From: Eumeta japonica
Lineage: Eukaryota; Arthropoda; Insecta; Lepidoptera; Psychidae
DNA length: 64,000 bases
Direction of reading: 5' to 3'
NCBI GenBank assembly: GCA_005406025.1
Contig: BGZK01001377.1
Coordinates: 62,001 to 126,000 of the forward strand
Shown: piece after piece, positions 45,901 to 60,900 of the stretch
How positions within the stretch are numbered: the first letter of the stretch is position 1
Layout: every line of letters starts with the position of its first letter
The notes under the pieces: model-generated
What the model was told of the DNA's origin: nothing
What the model saw: only the letters and a program-made list of their open reading frames with translations
Database searches by the model: none
Program-made: the position numbers and the translations under genes

Positions 45901-48900
45901 AGTAAATACAATTTTAATATTCGAGCTAAATGTTCCTAAATAAAATACGAAGTTCTTCAAATAAGTTCTAAATGCGCACTATCAGAGAACAATAATTAAT
46001 ATTAACATTGGTAATAATTTAGTAGAGTAACAAGTAGCTGACAACTGTAAACATCAAACAGGAAAGAATGGGAAATACAGCACCCAGGTGACCTGCTACA
46101 AACACACATCACTTACGATAAGACTAAATGATAGGTCAAATCCTTTTCATAGATGAGAGTTGTCACATCTAAATACTGTATCCATATATATTCTTTAAAC
46201 TAGGAGACGATCACACATAACAGAATCAAGCAAAAAGTATGAAATTTCTCAATAATTGTTGAGAAATGCTGCATAATTAAAAAATTATGGAATTTGCTAG
46301 CGACTACCGCAACGACTGGCGTATGCGTCAGTCCTCAACGAACGTATCGCGTATATAATCAATTAGGTACCTTTAGAAAAATGATTATACAGTATGAATT
46401 CAATCATTCATCTTTTCGCAAAAATTCATAATCTCCTTTTTTTAAAACAAATTTGCCCAAATTAACTATAACAAAAATATGTCATTAAAATATACTTATA
46501 AATAATATAAAATAATATAGACACAACTCTGATAAATGCTCAGTCAGACTGCAAGCGCGGATTCGATCTGTCGCGACGTAACGCGACGATATCTTATCAG
46601 TGTAAATTCGCGACTGTTCGCGGCTGTGCTAAGTGCATCACTGACCGGTCGCGCGGCGCATTCGCGGTTGGGCACCTAGCCGTCCTGCTGCGGCACGATA
46701 CCTACGCGTTAGCTGTTCTAAGGTTGTCAGTAGACATTTTTACGTACATACATTAAGCTATTTTTTCTCAGAAATGGTAACTTCAATAACTATGGTTTCT
46801 TTGGCAAAGTATTTTTATAAGAGTAGATTATGAATATTCATGAAAAAATTCAAGATATAAGTCATTCTGTATAACACACTGTTACATATCCAATGACATA
46901 GTCATAAATAACAATCATAAATACTCCACTCATGCCTATTTTAAATTTTAAATACTCCAATCATGCCTATTTTAAATATTCTTGATAGATATCAAATAAA
47001 AGCAATCGTAAATATATTAATGGTTCGACCACTACTGCACTGTGTATCTCAATTATTGTGATCTATATTTGAATGTATTAAATGTATTACCCACAATATA
47101 TACTGTAATATTTAAAATGTCAATATGCATAATGTACATGTTTGAATGAACTTATATCACATCTTTGAATTAATTTCAAATTGGGTGAATTGTTAAAACC
47201 TAATTCTCATAAGAAGACTACCTATAAAACATATGTTTTATAGGCAGTCTTAGTCTAACGCGGCGAGAAAGAAAGTCGCGCTAATAAGCTAGGTGCGTGT
47301 GCGACGTTGATGGGGAGGGGTGAATTTAATTCAATTCGAACTAAAAACAAAAACTCACCAAAGCCGAAAACAGATCAAAGCCCATCAATATAAACGTCAC
47401 TATGAATATCGAAAGGACCGATATTCCCATAGACTTTAGAGTATCGGGCCACATGGTCAAGTACTGTTCGTAGAACACGTAGAACACGGAGTATGGGAAG
47501 ACGTTAACTGTCATGTTTTTGCCTTCTTCCCTCAAGTTCCTATTTATTGTCTCGGTTAGATTCGCCGATACATCTCTCGCCGCTTTGAGCGCTGAATAGT
47601 AATCTTGACTAGTTTTGAGTACTGTGTGATACCTGTAAAATATAATTGGGACATAAATTGAGCAGAAAGTCATGTGTATAAAATTAGAGATATTTCATTT
47701 TCTTTAAGAAACTACCTTAATTTTGCATTCATAGTGTAAGATTCTTTTTTATTAGCTTAATCAAATTATTCTAAGAGCAACCATAGGTTAGATAATACAC
47801 TTTCAACCATCTTAAGATTTACAGGATCATTTGCTCATATTGTTACTAGCTGTTGCTATACAATACACATGTGCATGTTCTAGACCGACCCTTGATAGTA
47901 AGTAGCGCCGACCCTGGCCAGGCTCGTGTCGTTCTTGTACGGCTTATCGTAGGTGACGGCTTGGCCGTACGCCGCGTGCCCGCCCTTGGCGCACGACGTG
48001 CCTGGATTGTCTTGCAAGAAGTATGATACGTAGCGTTTAAAGTCTAGAGTGCTCGGCCTTGCTTCTGGGGCGACTGTAGTCAAGTTGCATAGCTGGCATG
48101 CTGAAATCGAAGATTACATATAACTCATTTCGGTTTGACTATAATTTGGAATTTCTGTTCAACAATTTGTACAATTAATATAATAGAAGTATACATGTTT
48201 CCTCTTCTATACTGAGTCATAGTCATGAGCACCATGCTGGCACCGACAGTGTTAGTAACTTTATATGCTTGACTTTTTGTGTGATGTGTGCGCTACAACT
48301 AAAAGTTTTCTTTGCTATTCAAAACGAATATTTTATTAAATTTCATTGTACACATGAATTAGAAAAACAATGACCCTGGGCTTAATATTTCTAAAAACTA
48401 ACAACCGCTAGATACTTTAATAGTAGTTATTAATTCATACTGAATATGCCATGCAATGATTTATAATTTCTAAACAATAGGCAAAATATTTTAAATTTGT
48501 TGCACATTGGTACAGTTTTAATACCCATGTATATACAGAATTGTTAATTTCACTAAATGCATAATTTCTCTACACCGGGAGAAATGTGCTTTTAAAGTAA
48601 AATTTTCAATAAAATAATAGTATAATAATGCCTATAAATAGAATCACTAGCATTTCGAATATTAAAAATCATTCCAGATGCACGATTGACAAAAATCATG
48701 TAGAGAATGATCGATCTTTAAAATCGAATTAAACCGATGTGTTCAATATAGATTGACGTCGTTTAAAGTCAAAATTGAGCGATGTTGATGCTCAATTTAC
48801 TTTCATGGTAGTTTCATGTTTTACTTGCTTATTTCTGGTCTGAATAAATTCAATAAATATTAAAAATCCGGACTTTACATTCATAGCAATGTTACAAAAC

Positions 48901-51900
48901 TAGCATTACTTCTGAACTACATATAATGCTTAAAGTTAAATTCTTCGAACAATAATATCAAACAATAATAATAACTATGTATTGAAACAAAAATGTATCA
49001 ATCAGTATCGATAAACGTTGAGGGTATTCGATAACATCAAGCCATGAAATCGTTTGTAGCATACTGATAGATATTGTCAATCAACTACGATGAAATTATT
49101 GAGCAACATTCTCAAGTGACTAAATTGAGTAAACTTCTGTGCATAGTGGTGTCTTAAATGAAAAAAAACTATACTTTATAAGAAAAGGAATAATTTGAAT
49201 TCAATCTCTATGGAGTGTTGTACATGTATTTGTATGTGATAAACATAGTTGTTCATTAATAATTAGACTTCATTTTTATTATGTTATTTGTCATTTCAAA
49301 GTGGTAGATAGATCAAGATGATGAATGCTGCAAGACATGAAATATATATATATAACAATAGATACCAACTATGGTACCAATGATGAACTTTTTCAAAACA
49401 ACTAATACAATAAAAAAAATAGAAACATATTCAAAGTAAATACAATAAGTACCCAATTTTATGAACATTTAATAATGTGAAATATGTTTGTAATTACAGA
49501 TATGTATATTCCACTTGGGTCAATATGCTTGAATTTATTTTACTTTGATTATTTTCTTTATGCCTTATTTGAATACAAACAGTTTGTAAACACTTTAAAA
49601 ATGTAAGATTTTGGGTTACATTGTTTGTATTTTTTAAAGCCAATATTTAAATAATTCATTATCTTTACTTAAAAGGATTTTTTTTATAAACCTTTTGAAT
49701 TTCACTTCAAAAAAGATATAATGACATTATTATATAGTGATGTTTAAATAACCCTCATATGTTTAGATAAGTACAGTACATAAAACTCCGCCGCTCTGAA
49801 TTGCCTGCGAATGATTCAATGCGCAGGCTCAACGCTCCCGCACGCATTTTACGTCAATGCGATGATTTCGTGACCAACTTCACAGCGACAGAGTTTCATA
49901 CGTTGTACTGTAGTAGTTGACATCATAATTTATGCAGAACCCTTTACGAAAAACGAGCATTTTCCATAACTTTTCAAAATATTAAGAGTACATTAATAGA
50001 ATAAAATTTATAAAATAAAAAAGTAATTGTACTTCATTTTTATTCTATTGTTATACTATATAATATTCTATTTAGCATAGTAACAAAATTGGATGCTCTC
50101 TATATTGATGAAGTATGCTAATATTAAAAATCATAGGAGTGTCGTTTGTAAACAGGTTTTTAACTCTTGTGATAAAGACTGAAAACACAAATTACAACAC
50201 TACTACATGTTCTAGATCTACACATATTCCAATACCGTCTGTCGATACATGAAAATAGTTTTATTTTTCAGAGCATTTAACAAAAAAAAAATATTACATA
50301 CGTGGTGTATTGTAACTGCTGGGGCAGAAGCTTTCGTTTGTAGGGAACTGCTTACAGCAACCGCCAATGTTTGTCCAATCAAAAAAGTCATCCAACCAAG
50401 AGTTGGGCGCGATCGCGAGATATGTGTCTTGAGGAGTTTTCGATGCTGAAAACAAAATATTGTACTTGAATTCATTTCTCAAATAAAAATTAAAAATATC
50501 TCATTGTAATTACATAATTAACTTTATATGAAATATTATTCAAAATTTTTTTTTTGTATAGCATTGAACATACGAATTTCCTGCCGAGCATTATTATGTA
50601 AATCAATTTATATGAAGTTCGATAATATTTTTATGCATAGATCTTTTATATAAAAGCTATTATTAAAAAAACTGTTTATTTAAAAATTAAAATAACCACC
50701 TTATGCCTCGCATTCAAATATCTTACAAAAATAAACCATGGATTATTTGAAAGTAACTAATCAATTACCTCTATTTCTAGAATAAATTCTTTAATATAAA
50801 ATTTCCTATAAAACAAGAATAATATGCTAATACTGCAAACATAAACTTACCAGAATAGAGCTGCATAGCTAAACTGTCGGGCCGGCAATACCTCGTGCCG
50901 CATATCATATTTTGAGTTTCCTTCTCCGAATAATCTAAGCCTTCAGTAACAACGAAGTACACAGGCGGTCCTATGTTCAAGTACTGATTTAGGTGCTGGA
51001 AGTATTTGAGTTGGAAACTGTCCTGTGGCATTGACAACTCTTGATCAAGACCTATATTTATATGTGGCGCCACCTGTATGGTAGTTAAATTGTATAACAT
51101 ATAATATAGGAACAATCTTGCAAGTAACTAAAAAATCTACTTAATAAATATATTGATAACTAATTTAATAGTTTTAAATATTATCAATCTCAGTATATTT
51201 AAAAACAGTTATTTGTATAAATGAGATCACCAAATTTCAATACTGTTTGATCAATTGTCACCAAACTTGGGACATGTAAGTGGTTTTTCATGGAAAACGT
51301 TTTTATGCAACTTATTTTAACATTTGTTTCTCGATTTCATTTATGTTTTGTACTCCACATTTTCCCTTAGTAATATCGTCTATGTTTTATTTTGAATATG
51401 TATTGATATTCAAGAACAAATTACATTTGTCTCAGCTTCATATAATATGGAACCGTGATCGGTAGTAGTATTGAATTTGAAAGAGAGACTGAAAACATAA
51501 CTGGGAGCCAGGACTGGAACGGAATTCAAGAATAGGGCCATAGTCAAAATTAAGTGTGAAAGAAGGATTAGTATTAAGTGTGACCTGGATTAAAATCAAG
51601 TATACTACAGGGACCAAAATAGAGAGCGGAAATTAAATTGAAATTGATAACAAAATCGATCAACATAAAAGATAAAGGAATAAATAATATATCCACGCGG
51701 GAGAAATACCGGGCGCAAAACTCGTTTTTTATACAACAGTAATTATTTTAATGACATCCTATTGAAGAAGAAGAGTCATAAAATTATTTTTTGCTCATTG
51801 GTGCAATAAAAAAATATTGAACATAGCTAGGTCATTTAGTGACGTTATTTACTTACTATAGTGACGTTATTTAGTTGACGTTATTTATCTAAAACATATA

Positions 51901-54900
51901 ACAATATTTTAAAATATCGCAGAATTTTCTAAATCAAATACATGAACTACTCACAGCAACACTAGAACACAGCCAGGCGAAGAATATAATCATGACAGAA
52001 GCGCGAACCTCACGCTTCATCAAGAATGGTACATAGAAGCATTTGAAAAAGTTATAGAGGGCGCCCTCGGAACCGTCGACTGGCACGTCGCTCTTGCTGC
52101 CCGCGAGACAGCACAGCACGTCGAATCTACAAATGAATGCAGCTTGTAAATAATTACAGTTTAGACGATTAGCAAAATTTATAATTACAGTGTATTTGAT
52201 TATTAGTATTACATAAAACTTTCTGTTGTTAGCATCAACCAAGAATGACATTTGATGGGCAGTATACACATCATTGAGTTAGAAACAAGCATAACAATTA
52301 CTACCAATATTTCTTAATTTTTTTATGAAAATGATATTCACTTTTATAACGTGATGCAACTGAAGTATATGCACATCTCATTGGCCGCGTCTTAGCTAAG
52401 CGATGGCATGAAGTAAGATGAAGAGAAAGAGATGATGTACGGGGGTGTAATGTTAATCTCTTATTCCAATCAATTTATGTAAAATGCATGTGAATTAATA
52501 TTTTGAGGTGAAATGAGACGCGATAATAATTATATATAAATTAATGAGTAGCTTTTAGGTGGAGATTGGAATTATGAAACAATAAGAGGAGATAATTTTA
52601 CACAAAAATAGGCCAAATAGACAATTTAATTTTATTTTTCATATTACAAATAAACATTCAGAATTGACTGAGAAACCAACCTTTCTAAACATTAGTGTCG
52701 CCATAGAATAAAATCATGAATATCTTTAATACTTCGTTATAATGATTCTGAATAACTGCATGTAAGAATTAATTGATTTCAAAAATGACTTGTCCTTTGT
52801 TCGTGTTTTTAAAGAAATTGATGTGGCAAAAGTTGATAACATAAATTGTTAAAATCTCAAATAATCTCATCAGCGCAATATCGATGATCTAATTATATAT
52901 ATTTGCAATTTGAGAAGACCTTTTCAATCTCCATCTCTAACCTCGAGAAAATGAGCAAGACTTGCATCAAAACATGAGACTGGTTTAATAAACTTAAGTT
53001 TAAAGTTGATAGGGGTAACAATTTTCCTGTAAAAACTTTTAATGATTTTATGTTGAAAATGATAAATTAAAATATTTAATAAGAAATTTCACAATTAAAA
53101 TATAAAAACAAACTTTCGAGTCGTCACATTAAGTTCTTTGACATGTTTTTAAATTCTTAGATATTTCCACGACATATAGAATAGTAGACTGATACAGAAA
53201 ATGTCATATTTATTAATTAAACATGCAAGCCAACTAAATATGATATTAAAATGTGAAATAAACATTGAAATCAGTTAAGAAATCAATAAACAAACGAGTC
53301 CTCTGTCGTTTTTTTCGTCTTTTGAGTTCTTTGACGTCTTTTCCTTAAAGAATTGCGTTTAACACATATTTTATATGTCTATGACCTAAATATATGGTAT
53401 TGATTTAAACTTGATATCTCTCATGTGTCCCTGAGGAAAAGGGTCTTGACAGACAGATATGTGAACAGTGAAATGACCTTACGAGGGTTTGTCTTGTTCC
53501 TTATGAGATACACAAGCGTAAATATAGTCTACCAGCTCATTTACTGGTTACGGTAATCTTCTTGATAATTGCCGATTAATGACGAAACTACATAAGTGAA
53601 GTCGACCATAATTTTTTTTCACAAAGATGTGTCCTGCCAGTCGTACCAATGACTGATACAATACTATACAGATGTACAAAAATATTATCAATCTGTGCAA
53701 ATCAACGATAATGAAAGTTACAGACGCAGCAATCAAAGAAATTGCACATGCACCTTATAAGGCGATCACCAAGTTGAAATCAATTACTCAAGGAAAAAGA
53801 CAGAGGAGCTAATTATTTTTCTTGAAATGTATTAAATGTATTTATTAGAATAAATAAAGGATGTGAATAATACATTCATTACTTTTATACACACAAACTT
53901 CTTTCGACCAGGCCATAGTTTGCAACTAATTTAATAGCAAGTACTGACAAAAGAAAGAATGCTTTTAAAAATAAAAAGGATTACATTTACAATGTAACAG
54001 AATATATAAGGAGTATCGACATAATTTAAAAATTCAGATAAGGCAATTAATCGAGTGAGACCAAACTTTAAGCACATTCTGATGCGAAACAATCTGTTAA
54101 TATAACGTTGGCAACGTGAATGTTATTCAAACGCGCGTGAGATAGTTTCCCATTGCTACAGAACTCCATATGAACGACGTCACGATGCCAACATGATGGT
54201 ACACGACACAATGTTAAAATACTTGACCTATTATAGTTATTAAATGAGGGCCCCTTTGTTTTCATAATTTGTTTTTTTGTCACTGAATAGACATACAAAA
54301 CAGTCCACATGCTGCAGCACTTAAAGAATTCATAACACGCATTTGTTTTCCAAGTTAGACGTCCTTCTGATCGGCCAGTTAAATACGTCGCGCCACGCAG
54401 AATCAATTGAGAACAAACACAAAATACGCAACAATGTTGCACTGCGTTTCGTTGCGCGTACGCAATAGCGTTCGAGAGCGCAGTAGGTCCCACGCACTCC
54501 CATGTAATATAATCAAATAGTATATTATCAATTATTGCAAAAATTTATATTATGAATTACAAGGAAGTAACTAATTCTAGTAATGAACACTTTTAACTGT
54601 CATCAAAACCCATTACAGAACACCTTCAATTGTTACCAAAAATCCATTACAGAAACATCAAGTGGTAGTATAGACAATAAAAACATAGAAACAAGATTCT
54701 TATTATCCATAAACAGAACAATAAAAACCCTGCAACTCTGAACCCTGGAAAATTCAAATGAGTTGGCCATGTCTCAATAATATATGGCCTGAGATGTACT
54801 TACTGTCTAATAAGTGAATATAACAACAAATATCATGCTGTTGATTTAAATAATATAGCCTTCTAAAAGAATGATTTAAGTTGTTCAGATAAAGAACAGG

Positions 54901-57900
54901 AGTTTCAAAAACTGACATATAACAAACAGCACACTGAAAACAAGATACTTATATGATGCTTCATAATGAATATACATTAAGTATAGTGAAATAGTCACCA
55001 ATAAAAAAAGGAACTCATATATAGAAGACATATATAATCAGTGTCCTATCGTACCACTTTTCTGGCAAAATGATTAGTTAATGTAAGCTTTATCAGCCCT
55101 CTGAAACAAATCCATATGTATCATATACATTATTTCAAGCTTGGTGTATTATTACAACCTTTATCTCAAAATGAACGATGACCAGCCAATCTTCAGTCAC
55201 ATTGGCTCGGTATGTTGCTACACTATATAAAAACCCGACCATGCATTATTATTGAAAGATTTTAACATAAATCTGGAACATGTTAAGCATTTTCTCAAAG
55301 TACTCAATCCGTACTTCTAATGTGTTTTTCAGTATTGGTGGGTAAATTGAAAAAAATAAGTAAATTAAAATAAAACATAATAGCATGTACTAAATGCTAA
55401 TGGATAACGTGACGCCCATGCACAAAAAGTTAACATGAATACTAAGATAATATGAAATGTAATGTTATGATGACAAGCTTACCATAAAACACACCAATCA
55501 AATTCCAATTCAGAATGTCAAGAATAGAGTGCTACTGAAAACACGTTAGAATAGATTCAATTTAAAGGCAATTTGAAAATATTTATTTTTAATATTTAGC
55601 TGTATTAGTGCTATATATAAAGCTGTATTAGTGCTAATTCTCTAAAAACAATAACTGATAAATTTTCTATATATATGAAAAACCAATAAATAGAGAATAT
55701 AGACTAAATAAGTTATTTATATTCAAATAGTATGACAAGGGATTAGTTATAAAAAACATAAGTATTAATTTAGCAGGAATATTCAATTTTATCTTGACTC
55801 TTTAACTTCTTTATGACATTGAATATAAACCAACATTTATATAACTAAAACATTTTCGTGTGCATCATGCCCGACTAAGAATGTCCTATCTCACTCCTGT
55901 CATCACTTAAGAAGTGGAAAATGGCGAAAGTACAATCCATAACCTGTTAGCGTTCTGCCGGCGCGTGTCGAGGGCCAGCAGGGATATGAAGCAAGTGATC
56001 TGCAGCAGGAAGTCGACAAGGAGAGCGACGCCCGCGTACAGTGCAAACGCGCGCACCGCCGGCATGTCGCTCAGCGCCCCCAGGAAGAAGCAAACAGACT
56101 CCGACACGGACGTTAGGAACATCGACGGACCGACTTCGCCGAGCCTGAACGAAATAATATAAACATTAGTATTACATAGTCAAATTTAAAAGGATTTAAT
56201 TTGTGGAAAGCCATCACTGAAGCACGCAAGTAACATGCAAATCCGCCATTGAGCCCCACATCTGTTCTTCCGCTACGAATCATTTGTGATTAGTGGATTA
56301 TGGAAAAACACTGGTAGCGGCCGTGTATTCTCCTGATAATGGATGCTTAGACGCTAAACGCACAAAAACGATTTATGAATAATTTAGTGAATAACAGGTA
56401 AGAATTCTAACATTTACTACAGATATTCCATAAGATATGAGAGTCAGTAAGAAGTTTGTATGTTGCACATTGCTTGTTTACTTCAAAAAACTGATTATTT
56501 CATACATTCATCATGCACAATCTTCTAAATCCATATATATTTCCATCGATTTACATCATTGTAGATGATGAATATATAAAACGATATTACATACTAAGAG
56601 TCAACAATGAAGAATTGATATGCTTAAATAATTAAATTAGTTTTAATTTTAAAATATAAGTTATATTTAGTATACCAATATCTTAAAATGAAATTATAAC
56701 AAGCATCCATTTGACCTTTATGTAATAAAATATATTATATTCTGATGTTAGTTATTAAAACAACCTAATTTTATTTTATTAATAATCCACAATTCATTAG
56801 GTCACTTACGTGCGCCCTATATGTTGAGCCACACTCTCGTCGGGCCTTCTCGCTTCGCGCTGGTTGGTTTGCACCATTATGAAAATGTTGTCAACGCCGA
56901 CAGCCAGCACCAAGAACGGTATCACCTCCACTATGATCAGGGTTGCCGCCACTCCCACGAAACCGAATAAACCGATTGAGCAGACCACCGATGCAAGTAC
57001 TATGAGAACACCTAATGGCAAACCACGATATTCATTAGACTACTTGTCTTTGTACAAAATTTACATCCAATGTTGAAATGTCCATTTCAGTAGTTCTGTT
57101 TAAAGTTGGATTATTAAAAATAAAATTTATTTTGCGATCAAACACAAGGTCAAGTGAGTAAGTACACGCCTCAACCGTCGAATCAAGCATATGCTCGGAA
57201 CGATAAAATAATAGACATGCGAGATTGAATATATTAAACATTTAATTGTTGGGCACTAATACAAGAGAAAGTGGAAACAATCCAATTGGGGTTACTATTA
57301 AATACAAGACTGCGATTCAATTGCGTACGCCTGTTCCGCCATTACATAAAACGTTTTGCGAGTCAATAGCGGAATTTCATACACACCTCCCAAACCTAGT
57401 GTGACTTTGCTCTCGATCAACAGCCTGCGGCAGGTGGTGACGCGGCCCAGCGATATGGCGATGTACGCGAACATTATGAAGTAGGAGACCAGGATAGTCG
57501 ACACGTCGGACTGGGACTCTCGGTCTAGCTCGTCCTCGATGGAGCGCTCGGAGGTGTACGCGATGTCCATGTATGGAGGCATATCGTGTTCAGTGTAATT
57601 TTTCATTGTTTCAATAAACAACTTCTCCCATTTTAAAGCTGGATCCAACTGCAACAATTTGCACTATCTCAGATCGAAACCTGATATTTGTTACATTTTG
57701 CACACTGCAAAATATGGCCTTTGGGCTCGGCTAACATTAACTTGTTACAAGGCAATAAGAGTTTTTTCATTTTTAAGATTCTGTACTCAAAGCATGTCAA
57801 GGAAACCTTGACACTTTGTCTATCAGTCCTACCTATAAAGGATTGTATAGTTGTAAAGCGTAATAACTAGCTAGTGAAAGTTTTCATGGAATATGTATTG

Positions 57901-60900
57901 TTATGGTACATATTCTAACAGAATATTAAATGAGATCTCAATACAAGAAAGATGTTTTTATTTATTTTTGCCTTATCATAAAAACTAACATATACAAACT
58001 TCAAAATTGGTGGGATTAAAAAACCTTAAAATAAAACAAAAATATATGAAAATTGGCAAAGTCTGAGTCAGCTTGAGTTAACAACCTAGAACTAAATGAA
58101 AAAAAAAAAAAATTTTTTTTTTTGGCAATTATATATCACAAATATATAATTGCCAAATTTATATTTATATTATATTTACTTTATACTTGGCATTTGGGCA
58201 ATTTTTATCCACATTTCAAAGTTTAAAACCATGTCAAGTTAGTGCTAGTTTTTCTTATTAGCTTAAATGTGATATTAGAATATATGCTTTTGTAAAATTT
58301 TAAAATAATATCTAACTACAATGATCACTGAGTTTCTCTCTTAGACTTATTTTCATCAGTTAAAACGAAGTAAACCATCAATAAACAAAAGCGCAACAGA
58401 TATTAAAAAAAAACAACAATAATCTTCTATAACACTATACCTTGCTCTTGTCGTAATGATTGTTGACAAGAATAGTGATGATGAGAGCATTTGCGTCACT
58501 ATATTTAGCCTTCTTGGTAAACATTTCTCCATCTTTTAGAAATCCACCAAGCCCAACAGCTGGAAGAACTGGCCCACCATATTCAGCCAAGCAATCGGTA
58601 TTATATGGATTGCTGGAATAATATGAAAAAACACAAATACAACATTAATACAATTTGAATGTGAAAATTTTTATAAAAAAAATTAATATGGTTACGCCGT
58701 ATTGATTTCGCGAGATTACAAACTTAAAAGTTAATCCCCAAAGTAAATGAAAAAATTAAGATCTAAGAAAATCCTAGAAATCTATAGAACCTAAATTTGA
58801 GAATTCCTCAATGACTATTAGCACGATTTTTATTAATTATATAATATAAACTCACGCCTAATTCCCAGAAGGTTAGGCAGAGATTATAGATTTCCATGTG
58901 GTACGATATTTGCATATCTCTCTTCCTTCACTGGCATCCACCAATCTTTTCATGCAAACTCGTCAGTTTAGGGTGCTTAAATTATGACTTTTTTTTAATG
59001 TACCATCAATTTGGTACCAACTTCGTAGAATTTTCTAAGGCGACCCTTGCAGACCTTTCAATCACACACGTTAACTCTATAGTTGTTTTGTTCTACTTTG
59101 GTTCATCCGTTTCAGATGGCCAAACCACCGCAACATACCTTTTTCTACTCTAGTCACTACATCTTCCTTTAACCACACACCATTCTCTGACATCCTTGTT
59201 CCTGCATCTATCTTTCAGAGACTGATTCTACTTTCATTTCTCTTCAACCATATCAAACTTACATAAGCATAGGGGTCAGTTCCCCATTATGGAATAGTTA
59301 AATGCGCTTGTTGTGAGACACTTTATTATTCACAATAGCAAACAAGACTCCATTCACTTTATTTCACACAAACCCCACTCTCCTTTCAATATCTTTATCA
59401 TGTTTATCATCATTGTAAACAGACTACAGATTAGGTTTTGGCATATCTAGGGCATATGCATCTAAAATAAAAAGTATTTTATTTATTAATTTTTTATTTA
59501 AGAAGCAATTTTTTTTTCAGATGAATATCCTGGATTATGTAAATGTAAGAGTCTTAATAACATACTTCTTTTAATTTATATATTTATATGCTTTCATATT
59601 GTTTCAAGAGAAATTAAAAGGATTTTATTTTAGTACAACAGATAAGTGTAATGGTCTTACTTCGTGCATTCTAGAATATGGTTGAGATAGTTGATCTCGT
59701 ATCCATCTTCGTCATCGGTTTCTTCGAAGATGTCCACGTCGTTCTGGAAGTAGCCCCATACGGACTGGATCGCGCATTGCGTGGGATCCATGGGTTTGCC
59801 GAATGCGGACGCGAACGGCGAAAAGCACACATCTTCGATTCCCACGCTCTTGTCGCCGTTATCGCCGGCTTCGGTTCTCAGAGCTGGAAAATGTTTATTT
59901 TATTAGCACGTGGTTGTAAAGTCATGCACCGAGTGAAAACTTCTAAGTTTCTTCCACTTTTATTGTCATATGTATATATAAAAGTTTACAAAAAAATATA
60001 AATACTGCACTGAAATAAATTAATTAAAAAAAATATCATTGAACCATTCCTGATTTTTGTAAAAATAATTTGTGATAAATCTAATCCTATTTTATTATCA
60101 AATAGTTTTATTTTTATATATAATGCAAAATTGTGTAATAAAAAAAAATGAAACTATATTAGACAAAAAGAAAATCACAATATAAGAATGTAGCTTAATA
60201 TAGGAAATGACTGTCTGCTATAAGTCTTATGAAATAACAAGTCTCATTATGTTCAAACATCAGGCTAGGGAATATGGCAATTACTAACTTTCTGCAGATT
60301 TATTTTTACAAATTACTTGTGTGTAATTTGTACGAATAATGAATAAAGTGCACATGTGCAACTATAGAAACATAAGGAAACCAAAAAATGAAATGTACAT
60401 TTGATAGGAAAACAATGTTACAAATATTTAAATGCATATTCACCCATAATCTTCTGCTGAATATCCAATACATCAAGCATGAACGTTTTATTGAAGACCG
60501 GTCCAAATTCGATCATGCCCTGCGGCGTGTTATGCTGTATCCGCGGTAGTCCTTTTGCGCTGATGATCAGCATCTCGGTCCGATAGAACGGCTCAAAACG
60601 GGAGTCGAAGTACTGGCGTTCCACTCTGGACCGGGAGTCGGGAGCTGCCCATAATTCTACCGGATCTGTCGTGACTCTCATTCGAGACACGCCGTGTCCA
60701 AAAGCCACAATGAAGCATAGACCTGATAGAAGAAACGGGTTTCTTATAATTATGATTCACATTTCGTAAAATTAAACATTTTATTTATTTTGTGTGCACT
60801 TTTTTCAAATGAAATACTTGTTCTATAGATGTTAATTAATAATTACAATTAGCAAGTACGAAAAATGCCTATTAATTGTCTGTATTTCTTAATAAAAAAA

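Noticed and set aside
55914..57076. + strand frames at 55914-56162 and 56864-57076.
   Set aside because: They are antisense shadows of NPC1 sterol-sensing-domain exons.
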